From Streptomyces ortus (GTDB lineage: Bacteria > Actinomycetota > Actinomycetes > Streptomycetales > Streptomycetaceae), in contig NZ_JAIFZO010000002.1 in NCBI RefSeq assembly GCF_026341275.1, positions 4,866,118 through 4,930,117 of the forward strand: a DNA stretch of 64,000 bases, in the 5' to 3' direction. Below are positions 24,501-33,264 of the stretch, piece by piece (positions within the stretch are counted from its first letter, which is position 1; each line of letters begins with the position of its first letter). A model generated the notes under the pieces. It worked only from the letters and a program-made list of their open reading frames with translations, was not told the DNA's origin and searched no databases. A program made the position numbers and the translations under genes.

Positions 24501-25751
24501 ATGCGCGACATCAGCCGAAGGGGAATGCTGGGGATCGGAGCCGGGGCCACCGCCGCGGCGGCCATGGGGATCGCCGGCTGCGGCACCGCTGTCGGAGGCG
24601 GCTCCCCCCACGTCAGCGATTCCGCAAAGCCTGGTGACAAGGGTGGCGGCCGTCCCGCCCGTCCCCTCGGTGACGGCTCCACCTCCTTCACCGGCAAGCA
24701 GCCCAAGCAGCCCGAGAAGCCCGTGCCTCTGCAACCCGGTGAAACCCCGCCACAGTTCGTCGTCTTTTCCTGGGACGGCGCGGGAGACGTCGGCAACGGC
24801 CTCTTCGAGCGTTTTCTGAAGCTCTCCGAAGAGCACGACGCGCGAATGACGTTCTTTCTCTCCGGGCTCTATCTCCTGCCCGAGTCGAAAAAGCGCACGT
24901 ACCGCCCGCCGAACAACCCGCCGGGCGCGTCCGACATCGGTTATCTGACGGACGGCCACATCAAGTCCACGCTGAAGAACCTCCGGCGGGCCTGGCTCGA
25001 CGGCCACGAGATCGGCACCCACTTCAACGGCCACTTCTGCGGTGGCACCGGCACCGTCGAGAACTGGACGCCCGCCCAGTGGCGCAGCGAGATCGACCAG
25101 GCGAAGGCGTTCGTCAAGGAGTGGCGCACGAACACCGGCTGGAGCGAGCAGGAGGTGCCCTCGCTGCCCTTCGACTACGAGAAGGAACTCGTCGGCGGAC
25201 GCACCCCCTGTCTGAAGGGCCAGGACAACCTGCTGCCCACCGCCCGCGAGCTCGGCTGGCGCTACGACGCCTCCTCGCCCGGCGGCACCCAGGTCTGGCC
25301 GGACAAGAAGGAGGGCGTCTGGGACCTGCCGCTCCAGGCGATGCCCTTCCCCGGGCACACCTTCGAGGTCCTCTCCATGGACTACAACATCCTCGCGAAC
25401 CAGTCGGTCAACTCCACCCAGGCCCCGCCCGCCAACTACCCGGCCTGGCGCAAGCAGGCGACCGACTCGTACATAGCGGGCTTCACGCGTACCTACGAGA
25501 CCAACCGCGCGCCCTTCTTCATCGGCAACCACTTCGAGGAATGGAACGGCGGCATCTACATGGACGCCGTCGAGAACGCGCTGAAGCACATCGCGGGCAA
25601 GAAGGACGTACGCCTGGTGTCGTTCCGCCAGTTCGTGGACTGGCTCGACGCGCAGGACAAGGCCGTCCTGGAGAAGCTGCGGACCCTGGGCGTCGGGGAG
25701 GAACCGACCGGCGGCTGGAAGGCGTTCCTCGGCCAGGACAAGGCCGCCTGA
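24501..25751 (+). CDS. Tat-type lipoprotein with polysaccharide deacetylase-like domain
   Basis: 416 residues from ATG 24501; ATG 24489 is an alternative. A twin-arginine start (DISRRGMLGIGAG) and lipobox GIAGC mark an exported, membrane-anchored lipoprotein. The mature domain is NodB-like: VVFSWDGAGDVG where the D-D pair normally sits, RMTFFLSGLYLLP, GHEIGTHFNGHFCGG with the metal-type HxxxH, and a late FRQFVDWLDA. The first motif is changed (WDGAGD), so metal binding and catalysis may be altered. It might act on peptidoglycan or another surface glycan. It lies directly before the cytochrome c maturation genes on the same strand (54-base gap). Confidence 0.82.
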   Translation: MRDISRRGMLGIGAGATAAAAMGIAGCGTAVGGGSPHVSDSAKPGDKGGGRPARPLGDGSTSFTGKQPKQPEKPVPLQPGETPPQFVVFSWDGAGDVGNGLFERFLKLSEEHDARMTFFLSGLYLLPESKKRTYRPPNNPPGASDIGYLTDGHIKSTLKNLRRAWLDGHEIGTHFNGHFCGGTGTVENWTPAQWRSEIDQAKAFVKEWRTNTGWSEQEVPSLPFDYEKELVGGRTPCLKGQDNLLPTARELGWRYDASSPGGTQVWPDKKEGVWDLPLQAMPFPGHTFEVLSMDYNILANQSVNSTQAPPANYPAWRKQATDSYIAGFTRTYETNRAPFFIGNHFEEWNGGIYMDAVENALKHIAGKKDVRLVSFRQFVDWLDAQDKAVLEKLRTLGVGEEPTGGWKAFLGQDKAA

Positions 25752-25805
25752 ACCCCGCGAGGGGGGTGCGCAAGATCCCCGGAACGGACATGCGAAACTT
25801 TTCAC

Positions 25806-26429
25806 ATGAGTGCCGCCAGCCGTGCCGTCCAGCGCACCGACCGGACCCGTAGCCGTGCCGCCGTACTGACCGGAGCGGCCGTCGCCGCGGCGCTGCTCCT
25901 GTCCGCGTGCGGATCCGGGGGCAAGTCCGGCGGGTCGGGTGACACCGGTTTCGTCACCGGCTCCGACGGCATCGCCACGGTCGACAAGGGCAGCCGCGCA
26001 CAGGCGCCCGAGCTGTCGGGCAAGACCATCGACGGCAAGCAGCTCGACGTCGCCGACTACCAGGGCAAGATCGTCGTACTGAACGTCTGGGGCTCCTGGT
26101 GCGGCCCCTGCCGCCTGGAGGCCAAGAACTTCGTCAAGGTCTCCGAGGACCTCAAGGACCAGGGCGTGCAGTTCGTCGGCATCAATACCCGGGACACCAG
26201 CACCACCCCGGCCCGCGCCTTCGAGAAGGCGCACGGCGTCGAGTACCCGAGCCTGTACGACCCGACGGGCAAGCTGATGCTCCGGTTCGAGAAGGGCACG
26301 CTCAACCCGCAGACGATCCCCTCCACGCTCGTCCTCGACCGGGACGGGAAGGTCGCCTCCCGGTCGCTGTCCGCGCTCAGCGAGGACAATCTGCGCAAGA
26401 TGCTCAAGCCGATCCTCGCGGAGAAGTGA
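25806..26429 (+). CDS. resA: ResA/TlpA-like thiol-disulfide lipoprotein of cytochrome c maturation
   Basis: 207 residues. Lipoprotein signal with lipobox LLSAC, then a thioredoxin-like domain with the active site SWCGPCRLEAKNF and cis-Pro region NPQTIPSTLVLDRDGKV. It should act outside the membrane, reducing the heme-binding Cys pair of apocytochrome c and receiving electrons from CcdA, the next gene (6-base gap). Length and arrangement fit ResA/CcsX proteins of Gram-positive System II. It is the first gene of a tight operon with ccdA, resB and ccsB. Confidence 0.92.
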   Translation: MSAASRAVQRTDRTRSRAAVLTGAAVAAALLLSACGSGGKSGGSGDTGFVTGSDGIATVDKGSRAQAPELSGKTIDGKQLDVADYQGKIVVLNVWGSWCGPCRLEAKNFVKVSEDLKDQGVQFVGINTRDTSTTPARAFEKAHGVEYPSLYDPTGKLMLRFEKGTLNPQTIPSTLVLDRDGKVASRSLSALSEDNLRKMLKPILAEK

Positions 26430-26435
26430 CCGCTC

Positions 26436-27203
26436 GTGTCTCTTCTCGTGGCCGCCGGCACCGACCTCAACCGGACCGTCCTCGACGGGGCGCTGGTGCT
26501 CGCCATCCCGATCGCCCTGCTCGGCGGGCTCGTCTCCTTCTTCTCCCCGTGCGTACTGCCGCTCGTGCCGGGCTATCTGTCGTACGTCACCGGCGTCAGC
26601 GGCACCGACCTCGCCGAGGCGCGACGCGGCCGGATGGTCGCCGGGGCCTCGCTGTTCGTGCTCGGCTTCACCGCCGTCTTCGTCTCCGGCGGCGCCCTCT
26701 TCGGCTACTTCGGCTCGACCCTCCAGGAGCACAAGGACACGATGTCCCAGGTGCTCGGCGTCCTCATGATCCTCATGGGGGTGTTCTTCCTGGGGATGAT
26801 GCCCTGGCTGACCCAGCGCGAGTTCCGCTTCCACAAGCGGCCGGTCGCCGGCCTGGTCGGGGCCCCGCTGCTGGGCGCGCTCTTCGGGATCGGCTGGACG
26901 CCGTGCATCGGACCGACGCTCGCCTCCGTGCTGGCGCTCTCCTCCGACCAGGCGAGCGCCGGTCGCGGGGCCGTACTGACGGTCGCGTACTGCGTCGGGC
27001 TCGGCGTGCCCTTCGTCGTCGCCGCCGTCGCCTTCCGCAAGGCGCTCGGCGCCTTCGGCTGGGTCAAGCGCCACTATGTGTGGGTCATGCGCATCGGCGG
27101 CGGAATGATGATCGCGACCGGTCTGCTCCTGCTGACCGGCGCGTGGGACGGCATCGTGCAGGAGATGCAGGGCTGGTCCGACGGCTTCACGGTAGGGATC
27201 TGA
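26436..27203 (+). CDS. ccdA: Cytochrome c biogenesis transmembrane protein CcdA
   Basis: 255 residues, GTG start. Six-helix DsbD-type membrane protein with one Cys in each half: FFSPCVLPLVPGYLSYVTG and GWTPCIGPTLASVLAL. These carry electrons from cytoplasmic thioredoxin to the exported ResA-like protein. The spacing to both neighbours is under 7 bases. The product is essential to keep apocytochrome thiols reduced for heme attachment. Nothing unusual in length or motifs. Confidence 0.95.
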   Translation: MSLLVAAGTDLNRTVLDGALVLAIPIALLGGLVSFFSPCVLPLVPGYLSYVTGVSGTDLAEARRGRMVAGASLFVLGFTAVFVSGGALFGYFGSTLQEHKDTMSQVLGVLMILMGVFFLGMMPWLTQREFRFHKRPVAGLVGAPLLGALFGIGWTPCIGPTLASVLALSSDQASAGRGAVLTVAYCVGLGVPFVVAAVAFRKALGAFGWVKRHYVWVMRIGGGMMIATGLLLLTGAWDGIVQEMQGWSDGFTVGI

Positions 27204-27207
27204 ATTC

Positions 27208-29061
27208 ATGGGCACGACACGGGACACCGACGTGCGGACCGAGGGCGAGAACGGCGACCGGGCCGACAGGAACGGTACGGGGGACGCCGCGACGCGGGAC
27301 GCCGGCGATCTCGGTGCCGCCGGGGCCCAGTTGTCCACCGCGCCCCGGGACACGGTCGTGCCCGGCTCCTTCGGCGGTACGCGCACGCCGGGCGCCACGG
27401 GCTGGCTCGCGTGGACCGGCCGCGAGGTCATCGGCTGGGCCCGTTGGATCTGGCGGCAGCTGACCTCGATGCGGGTCGCGCTGCTCCTGCTCTTCCTGCT
27501 GTCCCTCGGCGCGATCCCCGGCTCGCTGATCCCGCAGTCCGGGACCGACGAGACGAAGGTCGCCGACTTCCTGGCCCGGCACACCACGATCGGGCCCCTC
27601 TACGAGAAGCTCGGGCTGTTCCACGTCTACAGCTCCGCCTGGTTCTCCGCGATCTACATCCTGCTCTTCGTCTCCCTCATCGGCTGCATCGTGCCCCGCA
27701 CCTGGCAGTTCGTCGGCCAGCTGCGCGGCCGGCCGCCGCGCGCCCCGCGCCTGCTGACCCGGCTGCCCGCGTACACGACGTGGCGGACCGGGGCCGCGCC
27801 CGAGGAGGTCCGGGAGGAGGCGCTGAAGCTGCTGAAGAAGCGGCGCTTCCGCGCGCACCTCGACGGGGACGCGGTCGCCGCCGAGAAGGGCTACCTCCGC
27901 GAGGTCGGCAACCTCGCCTTCCACATCGCGCTGATCGTGATGCTGGTCGCCTTCGCCTGGGGCCAGCTCTTCAAGTCCGAGGGCAACAAACTGATCGTCG
28001 AGGGCGACGGGTTCGCCAACACCCTCACGCAGTACGACGACTTCAAGTCCGGCAGCCTCTTCGACACGGACGACCTGGAGCCGTTCAGCTTCGTCCTGGA
28101 GGACTTCGAGGGCACGTACGAGCAGACGGGTCCCAACAAGGGCACGCCGCGTACGTACCAGGCGAAGGTCGACTACAGCGTGGGCGCGGACGGCAAGGAA
28201 CAGAAGAAGACCGTCAAGGTCAACGAGCCGCTCGACATCGACGACTCGAAGGTCTACCTCACCGCCCACGGCTACGCGCCCGTCGTCACCGTCCGGGACG
28301 GCAAGGGCGACATCGTCTACCGGCAGGCCGTGCCGCTGCTGCCGCTCGACTCGAACGTCACCTCGACCGGCGCGATCAAGGTCATGGACGGCTACAAGGA
28401 CGCCGACGGCAAGCGGGAACAGCTCGGCTTCCAGGCGTTCTTCCTCCCCGCGTACGGCGGCGAGGGCACCGCGGTGGTCTCGCAGTTCCCGGCGCTGCTG
28501 AACCCCGTGCTCAACCTCGCGGCGTACCACGGCGACCTCGGCGTCGACGCGGGCCTGCCGCAGAGCGTGTACCAGCTCGAAAAGAAGAACATGAAGGAGT
28601 TCAAGGACTCCAAGGGCAAGCAGCTGCGGGAGAACCTGAAGCCGGGCGAGACCATGCAGCTGCCGAACGGCGCCGGCTCGATCACCTTCGAGAAGGGGGT
28701 CAAGGAGTGGGCGAACTTCCAGGTCACCCGGCAGCCCGGCGCGGGCTGGGCCCTCGCCGGTGCCTTCGGCGCGATCTTCGGCCTCGCCGCCTCCCTCTTC
28801 ATCCAGCGCCGCCGGGTGTGGGTGCGGGCCGTGACCGGCCCCGACGGGGTCACGGTCGTCGAGATGGCGGGCCTCGGCCGCAGCGAGTCCGCCAAGGTCC
28901 CCGAGGAGCTGGGCGTCCTCGCGGGCCATCTGTACGACCTGGCGCCCGGCGCACCCGACACCCCGGACCGACCGGAGAAGGACACACCGGATCAGCCCGA
29001 GAACGAGCACCCCACCCCCGAACCTCCCGCCGTACCTGCCGAAGGGGCTGAGACGAAGTGA
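27208..29061 (+). CDS. resB: Cytochrome c biogenesis protein ResB
   Basis: 617 residues. It starts with a ~60-residue charged cytoplasmic tail, then the ResB core: helix SMRVALLLLFLLSLGAIPGS, helix WFSAIYILLFVSLIGCIVPR, helix LAFHIALIVMLVAFAWG, a large extracytoplasmic domain of about 270 residues, and a last helix GAGWALAGAFGAIFGLAASL. A disordered Pro/Glu/Asp-rich C-terminus follows (repeats of TPDRPEKDTPDQPE type). With CcsB it forms the System II heme handling and ligation complex. Its stop overlaps the CcsB start by 4 bases. Confidence 0.95.
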   Translation: MGTTRDTDVRTEGENGDRADRNGTGDAATRDAGDLGAAGAQLSTAPRDTVVPGSFGGTRTPGATGWLAWTGREVIGWARWIWRQLTSMRVALLLLFLLSLGAIPGSLIPQSGTDETKVADFLARHTTIGPLYEKLGLFHVYSSAWFSAIYILLFVSLIGCIVPRTWQFVGQLRGRPPRAPRLLTRLPAYTTWRTGAAPEEVREEALKLLKKRRFRAHLDGDAVAAEKGYLREVGNLAFHIALIVMLVAFAWGQLFKSEGNKLIVEGDGFANTLTQYDDFKSGSLFDTDDLEPFSFVLEDFEGTYEQTGPNKGTPRTYQAKVDYSVGADGKEQKKTVKVNEPLDIDDSKVYLTAHGYAPVVTVRDGKGDIVYRQAVPLLPLDSNVTSTGAIKVMDGYKDADGKREQLGFQAFFLPAYGGEGTAVVSQFPALLNPVLNLAAYHGDLGVDAGLPQSVYQLEKKNMKEFKDSKGKQLRENLKPGETMQLPNGAGSITFEKGVKEWANFQVTRQPGAGWALAGAFGAIFGLAASLFIQRRRVWVRAVTGPDGVTVVEMAGLGRSESAKVPEELGVLAGHLYDLAPGAPDTPDRPEKDTPDQPENEHPTPEPPAVPAEGAETK

Positions 29062-30179
29062 CTCTCGCCGCCGCAACCGACCTCTCCGCCGCGACCGACC
29101 TGGCCGCCGCGACCAACGAGCACCTCGCGAACGTCAGCAACACGCTGATCTACTCCGCGATGGCCGTCTACACACTGGCCTTCTTCGCGTACATCGCCGA
29201 ATGGCTCCTCGGCAGCCGCAGCAAGGTCGGCCGTACGGCCGCCGCGCTGACCGCCGAGCGGACCGGCACGAAGCCGGCCGCACCGGCGGTCACCGTGCAG
29301 AACGCGGGCGGCACCGCCGTGCTGGAGCGGCCCAAGGTCGTCACACGGGCCGCGGCGGGCGCGCGGGACGTGCCGGACGGGCCCGGCGCGCACGGCGGTG
29401 ACGAGCAGGGCGACCTGTACGGCCGGATCGCCATCTCCCTCACCGTGCTCGCCTTCCTCATCGCGTTCGGCGGCGTACTCGCCCGCGCCCTGTCGGTGCA
29501 GCGGGCGCCGTGGGGCAACATGTACGAGTTCAACATCACCTTCTCCACCGTCGCCGTCGGTGTGTATCTCGCGCTGCTGGCGATGAAGAAGAACGTCCGC
29601 TGGATGGGCCTCTTCCTGACCACCACGGTCCTGCTGGACCTCGGCCTCGCCGTCACCGTCCTCTACACGGCGAGCGACCAGCTGGTGCCGGCGCTCCACT
29701 CGTACTGGCTGTACATCCACGTCTCCACGGCGATCTTCTGCGGCGCGGTCTTCTACGTGGGCGCGGTCGGCACGATCCTGTACCTCTTCAAGGACAGCTA
29801 CGAGAACAAGCTCGCGACCGGCGGCAAGCCCGGCCGGTTCGCCACCTCCGTGCTGGAGCGGCTGCCCGCCTCGGCGTCGCTCGACAAGTTCTCGTACCGG
29901 GTGAACGCCGCCGTCTTCCCGCTGTGGACGTTCACGATCATCGCCGGTGCCATCTGGGCGGGCGACGCGTGGGGCCGCTACTGGGGCTGGGACCCCAAGG
30001 AGACCTGGTCGTTCATCACCTGGGTCGCCTACGCCTGCTATCTGCACGCCCGTGCCACGGCCGGCTGGAAGGGCCGCAAGGCCGCGTACATCGCGCTCGC
30101 CGCCTTCGCCTGCTGGCTGTTCAACTACTACGGCGTGAACATCTTCGTCACCGGCAAGCACTCCTACGCCGGGGTGTAG
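29058..30179 (+). CDS. ccsB: Cytochrome c heme lyase component CcsB (CcsA/ResC family)
   Basis: 373 residues from a GTG at 29058 overlapping the resB stop. About eight membrane helices. The tryptophan-rich heme-handling motif is WGRYWGWDPKETWSF, and conserved His residues occur in ALHSYWLYIHVSTAI and ACYLHARATAGW. It presents heme outside the membrane to the CxxCH motif of apocytochromes such as the bc1 complex cytochrome c. The first helix is followed by a ~70-residue variable cytoplasmic loop. It is the last gene of the operon. Confidence 0.95.
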   Translation: MTLAAATDLSAATDLAAATNEHLANVSNTLIYSAMAVYTLAFFAYIAEWLLGSRSKVGRTAAALTAERTGTKPAAPAVTVQNAGGTAVLERPKVVTRAAAGARDVPDGPGAHGGDEQGDLYGRIAISLTVLAFLIAFGGVLARALSVQRAPWGNMYEFNITFSTVAVGVYLALLAMKKNVRWMGLFLTTTVLLDLGLAVTVLYTASDQLVPALHSYWLYIHVSTAIFCGAVFYVGAVGTILYLFKDSYENKLATGGKPGRFATSVLERLPASASLDKFSYRVNAAVFPLWTFTIIAGAIWAGDAWGRYWGWDPKETWSFITWVAYACYLHARATAGWKGRKAAYIALAAFACWLFNYYGVNIFVTGKHSYAGV

Positions 30180-30181
30180 GT

Positions 30182-30220
30182 CAGGTCTGGGGCAGGTCCA
30201 GGGCAGGTCTAGAACAGGTC
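30182..30220. repeat. 11-bp tandem repeat between convergent stop codons
   Basis: CAGGTC recurs at 30182, 30193, 30204 and 30215, exactly 11 bases apart (unit close to CAGGTCTGGGG). It fills the 29-base gap between ccsB (stop 30179) and the NTPase gene (stop 30209) and includes the NTPase stop codon. Confidence 0.8.
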
Positions 30221-32458
30221 CGGGGCCCGTCCCGCGGTCCGGCCGAGGCGGAGGGGGCGGCCGGACAGGGCGTCCTCGGGCCAGTGCACGGACGCCCGCA
30301 GCAGCGGCTCCACGTCCGTGGTCCGCAGCCTCGACAGCTGCCCCAGCTCGGACCGCAGCCGCTCGGCGACGACCGGATCGGGCAGCGCCAGCGGGTCGGT
30401 GACCTGCCAGACCCCGTACAGGAGCCGGCGTATCCGCAGATGCAGCGCGGTGTCCGCGCCCTCCGGCGGTGGCGGGCCGGCGCCGACGCGGCCGAGCGCG
30501 ACCCGGGCGCGGGCGTCGTACGCGGCGCAGCCGTAGCCGTCCGGGGTGGGCGCGGGGTGGTACGGCGCCGACGCGAGGAAGACCAGTGCCCGCAGCCACG
30601 CCTTCATGCAGTGGCGGGCGAAGGTGTCGCGGAGATACGTGACGGCCGGTTCGGCGGCGCCGAGGGCGAGTTCGTGCTGGAGCCGGTAGAGCGTCCGCTG
30701 CTCCGCCGCCCCCGGACCGGCGCCTTCCCCGGCGTCTTCCCTCGGGCGGTCCGGCGCGGCCGGGAGGTCCGTGTAGTGGGCGACGAGCGTGCGGTGGGCG
30801 GCCTTCCAGGTGCCGTGGTCCGGTTCCCTGCGGTGCAGACCGAGGAGCAGCAGCGCCCGCAGGAACGGGTCGCCGACGAACTGGCCGGGGACCGTGGGCA
30901 GGCCCTCCTCGGCGAGCCGTGCCTCCAGGGCCAGGACCCCCACCGCGCCGAAGTCGCCGGGGAGCCGGGCCGCGGCCAGCGCGAACGCCGACTCGCGGTC
31001 GTGGGCCACGGCCAGCAGCGCCAGCTCGTCCCGGCGGCCGGCCGGCACCAGCCGGTCGAGAAGCTCACGGTAGGCGGGCCGCCCACCACGCGTCCCGCAC
31101 GCCTCGTGTGTCTCGTGCGCCCCGCACGTCTCCTGTGCCTCGTGCGGTACGAGGTCCGCGGTGAGGAGTTCGCCGGGTGTGCCGGCGCCCCGGGGCAGGT
31201 TCTGCCGGGCGGACTCGGCGAACAGCGTCGTACCGAGCGGACTGCCGCGGGTCAGCCGGTGGGCGGCGCCCGGCAGCCGGGACGGTACGGCCAGACCCCG
31301 GCAGGCCGCCTCGACGACGCGCGGGGTGTCGTCGCGGGACAGCGGTGACAGCGGGACGAGCAGCGCCCGGGACGAGGCCGTGCCACCGGGCTGCCAGCCG
31401 CTCGTGCGGGCCAGCTGGGACAGGGGGCTGCGGGTCGCGTTGCGCAGGGCCGGATGACCGTGGCCGCGCAGACCGGCGAAGAAGGCCACCCGGTCGGCGA
31501 TGCCGTCGGCCCGGTCCCGCAGCACCGCCGCGATCAGCCCGATGCCGGGCGCGGTCTGCGCGTTGTCGATGAGGACCACCGGACGCCCGGCCCGGTGCCC
31601 GCGCGGCAGCGACCCGCCGTACGCGTCGTCGAGATCGGCCAGCAGGGCCCGTACGAGATGGCCCTCGGCGTGGGTGCGGGCATCGCCGCCCGTCCTGAAG
31701 TGGCCGGAGAGCAGCAGGAGTCCGCGCTTGGGGCTGCCCTCGGCGTTCGGGTGGTCGCGGTACCAGGCGGCGGCCTTGCGCAGCCGGCGGTGGGTGGGCG
31801 AGACCCCCTCGGAGAACGCCTCCAGGGCGGCCTCGACGACCGGCTCGACCACCGGGCCCGTACCGGGGAGTGGGCCGGAGAGCGGGTCGGTGAGGCGGGC
31901 CGAGACCCGGCCGACCCAGCGGCTCCTGTGTCCGCCGGCCCAGGATCCCGCGGGTGCCCGTGCCCCCGCGGGTCCGCCGGTCCGGGATCCCGTGTCGTTC
32001 AGCAGCAGGATCCGTTCGGCCTCCCGGCGGACGCGGGGCACGTCCCGGTCGTGCCAGCCGCCCGCCGCCACGGCCAGCAGGCCCGCCGCGAGTCGTGGGA
32101 AGGGGATCCGCCCCGCGTCGGCCACCGGCTGCGCGAGCTGCTCGGCGAGCGTCACCAGCGCCTGTGCCACGGGCGACCAGACCTCGTGCGGCAGCCCCTC
32201 GGGAGGTCCCGCGAACAGGTCCGCCTCGCAGTCGATCAGCGCGAGGGGCGTCCGGCCCTCGTACGCGGCCCGCAGCTCCGCCAGCACCGCGCTCTTGCCG
32301 AGCCCGCGGGCCCCGGCGAACACCACGAAGGGGATCTCCGTCGGGTGTTCGCAGGGACTGGACCCGTGCTGGAACGGGCGCAGGCCGACGAGCCGTGGAG
32401 CGAGGCCGGGCGGCTCCGTGTCGAACAACGCCCCTCGGCCGTGCAGCCCTCTGCGCAC
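30209..32458 (-). CDS. Orphan P-loop NTPase (STAND/AAA-like), unknown role
   Basis: 749 residues from a GTG at 32458 preceded by GGGGGAG. The first ~35 residues lead into a P-loop FVVFAGARGLGKSAVLAEL, then ALIDCEADLF, and an acidic Walker B-like strand RPVVLIDNAQTAPGIGL. The C-terminal ~350 residues are helix-rich (LLLLGLHRREPDHG, TLYRLQHELALGAAEPAV) with Arg-rich spacers. This resembles regulatory ATPases that sense and oligomerise. There are no membrane segments, so cytoplasmic. It stands alone, converging on the cytochrome operon. A His/Thr/Cys-rich insertion near residue 480 (EAQETCGAHETHEACGT) is odd. No function can be named. Confidence 0.75.
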   Translation of the reverse strand: MRRGLHGRGALFDTEPPGLAPRLVGLRPFQHGSSPCEHPTEIPFVVFAGARGLGKSAVLAELRAAYEGRTPLALIDCEADLFAGPPEGLPHEVWSPVAQALVTLAEQLAQPVADAGRIPFPRLAAGLLAVAAGGWHDRDVPRVRREAERILLLNDTGSRTGGPAGARAPAGSWAGGHRSRWVGRVSARLTDPLSGPLPGTGPVVEPVVEAALEAFSEGVSPTHRRLRKAAAWYRDHPNAEGSPKRGLLLLSGHFRTGGDARTHAEGHLVRALLADLDDAYGGSLPRGHRAGRPVVLIDNAQTAPGIGLIAAVLRDRADGIADRVAFFAGLRGHGHPALRNATRSPLSQLARTSGWQPGGTASSRALLVPLSPLSRDDTPRVVEAACRGLAVPSRLPGAAHRLTRGSPLGTTLFAESARQNLPRGAGTPGELLTADLVPHEAQETCGAHETHEACGTRGGRPAYRELLDRLVPAGRRDELALLAVAHDRESAFALAAARLPGDFGAVGVLALEARLAEEGLPTVPGQFVGDPFLRALLLLGLHRREPDHGTWKAAHRTLVAHYTDLPAAPDRPREDAGEGAGPGAAEQRTLYRLQHELALGAAEPAVTYLRDTFARHCMKAWLRALVFLASAPYHPAPTPDGYGCAAYDARARVALGRVGAGPPPPEGADTALHLRIRRLLYGVWQVTDPLALPDPVVAERLRSELGQLSRLRTTDVEPLLRASVHWPEDALSGRPLRLGRTAGRAPDLF

Positions 32459-32892
32459 CGCATCTCCCCCTGGGACCCCTCTGGTCCGGTTCTCGTAGAG
32501 GTGAGGTGTATCAACCATGGCCGGGTCAGGGGCCGTTGCTTCGGAGTGGACCGATCGATGTCCGCGGGCTTACGGAACTGTCGACACCGCCGACGGAGTC
32601 CGACCGGGCCCGACCGGTCGTCGCACACGGCATCCACCTCCCCCGGCCGGCCCTGCCGATCGCCGGCCAAGCCTAGGGGGATCGACCTGGGCCGCACGGG
32701 TGTCCGGCGACATCGGTGGCATCGCTCGTCGGGGCATCGGCCGGGGTGTCGGTGACTCCGGATGCGTGCCGTCGAAGGACTTTGCCTTCTCTTTACAACC
32801 CGGTCCGCCGCTGCCTCGTCTCTCCGCTCACCATCCGTAACGCAGCCGTCCGCCGTACCACCGTGCGGACGGACCGACGAGAGAGAGCCCCC
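32459..32892. other. 434-base divergent gap without recognisable gene
   Basis: It separates the NTPase gene (minus) from the small surface protein gene (plus). Short open frames here have poor codon bias and no ribosome sites. No clear terminator or palindrome. Promoters for both flanking genes must lie here, but none is convincing by eye. Confidence 0.4.
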
Positions 32893-33264
32893 ATGCGCCG
32901 AACTGTCCTCAGCGCCCTGGCACTGGCGTGCACCGCCGTGCTGGCGAGCACGGTGCCCGCGTTCGCCGACGCGTCGTCCCCGAGCCCCGTCCCCGCCTCG
33001 GAGAAGCCGAGCGCCGAACCGACCACGGCCCCGGCCCCGGCCGAGAGCAAGACCCCGGCCACCGGGTCGAGCGCCGCGCCGACCCAGGCGCCCTCGGACG
33101 CCGAGGTCTCCGTCGTACCGAGCGGCGCGCCCGACACCGGTGAGGTGCCGACCGGTTCGTCGTCCGGTGGCGACGGCGCCCTGATCGGCACGGGCGCCGC
33201 CGCGTTCGCGCTGAGCGGTGCGGCGGTCTACGTCGTACGCCGCCGACGGGCGACCGGGGCGTGA
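32893..33264 (+). CDS. Small Pro/Ser-rich surface protein, probable class F sortase partner
   Basis: 123 residues from ATG 32893, with GAGAGA upstream. Signal peptide RTVLSALALACTAVLASTV ending AFA, then a Pro/Ala/Ser/Thr-rich segment with no fold. A sorting-like end follows: APDTGEVPTG, a Gly/Ser spacer, hydrophobic helix ALIGTGAAAFALSGAAVYVV and RRRRATGA. The motif is xPxTG-like (APDTG) and not canonical LPxTG. It may be cross-linked to the wall or held by its C-terminal helix. The sortase gene overlaps its stop by 4 bases (GTGA), which argues that the two work together. Confidence 0.8.
   Translation: MRRTVLSALALACTAVLASTVPAFADASSPSPVPASEKPSAEPTTAPAPAESKTPATGSSAAPTQAPSDAEVSVVPSGAPDTGEVPTGSSSGGDGALIGTGAAAFALSGAAVYVVRRRRATGA

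Noticed and set aside
24339..27587. A 1082-codon antisense frame over the deacetylase-like, resA and ccdA genes
   Set aside because: Shadow of real genes with a low-complexity His/Asp/Arg/Glu-rich translation and no ribosome site.
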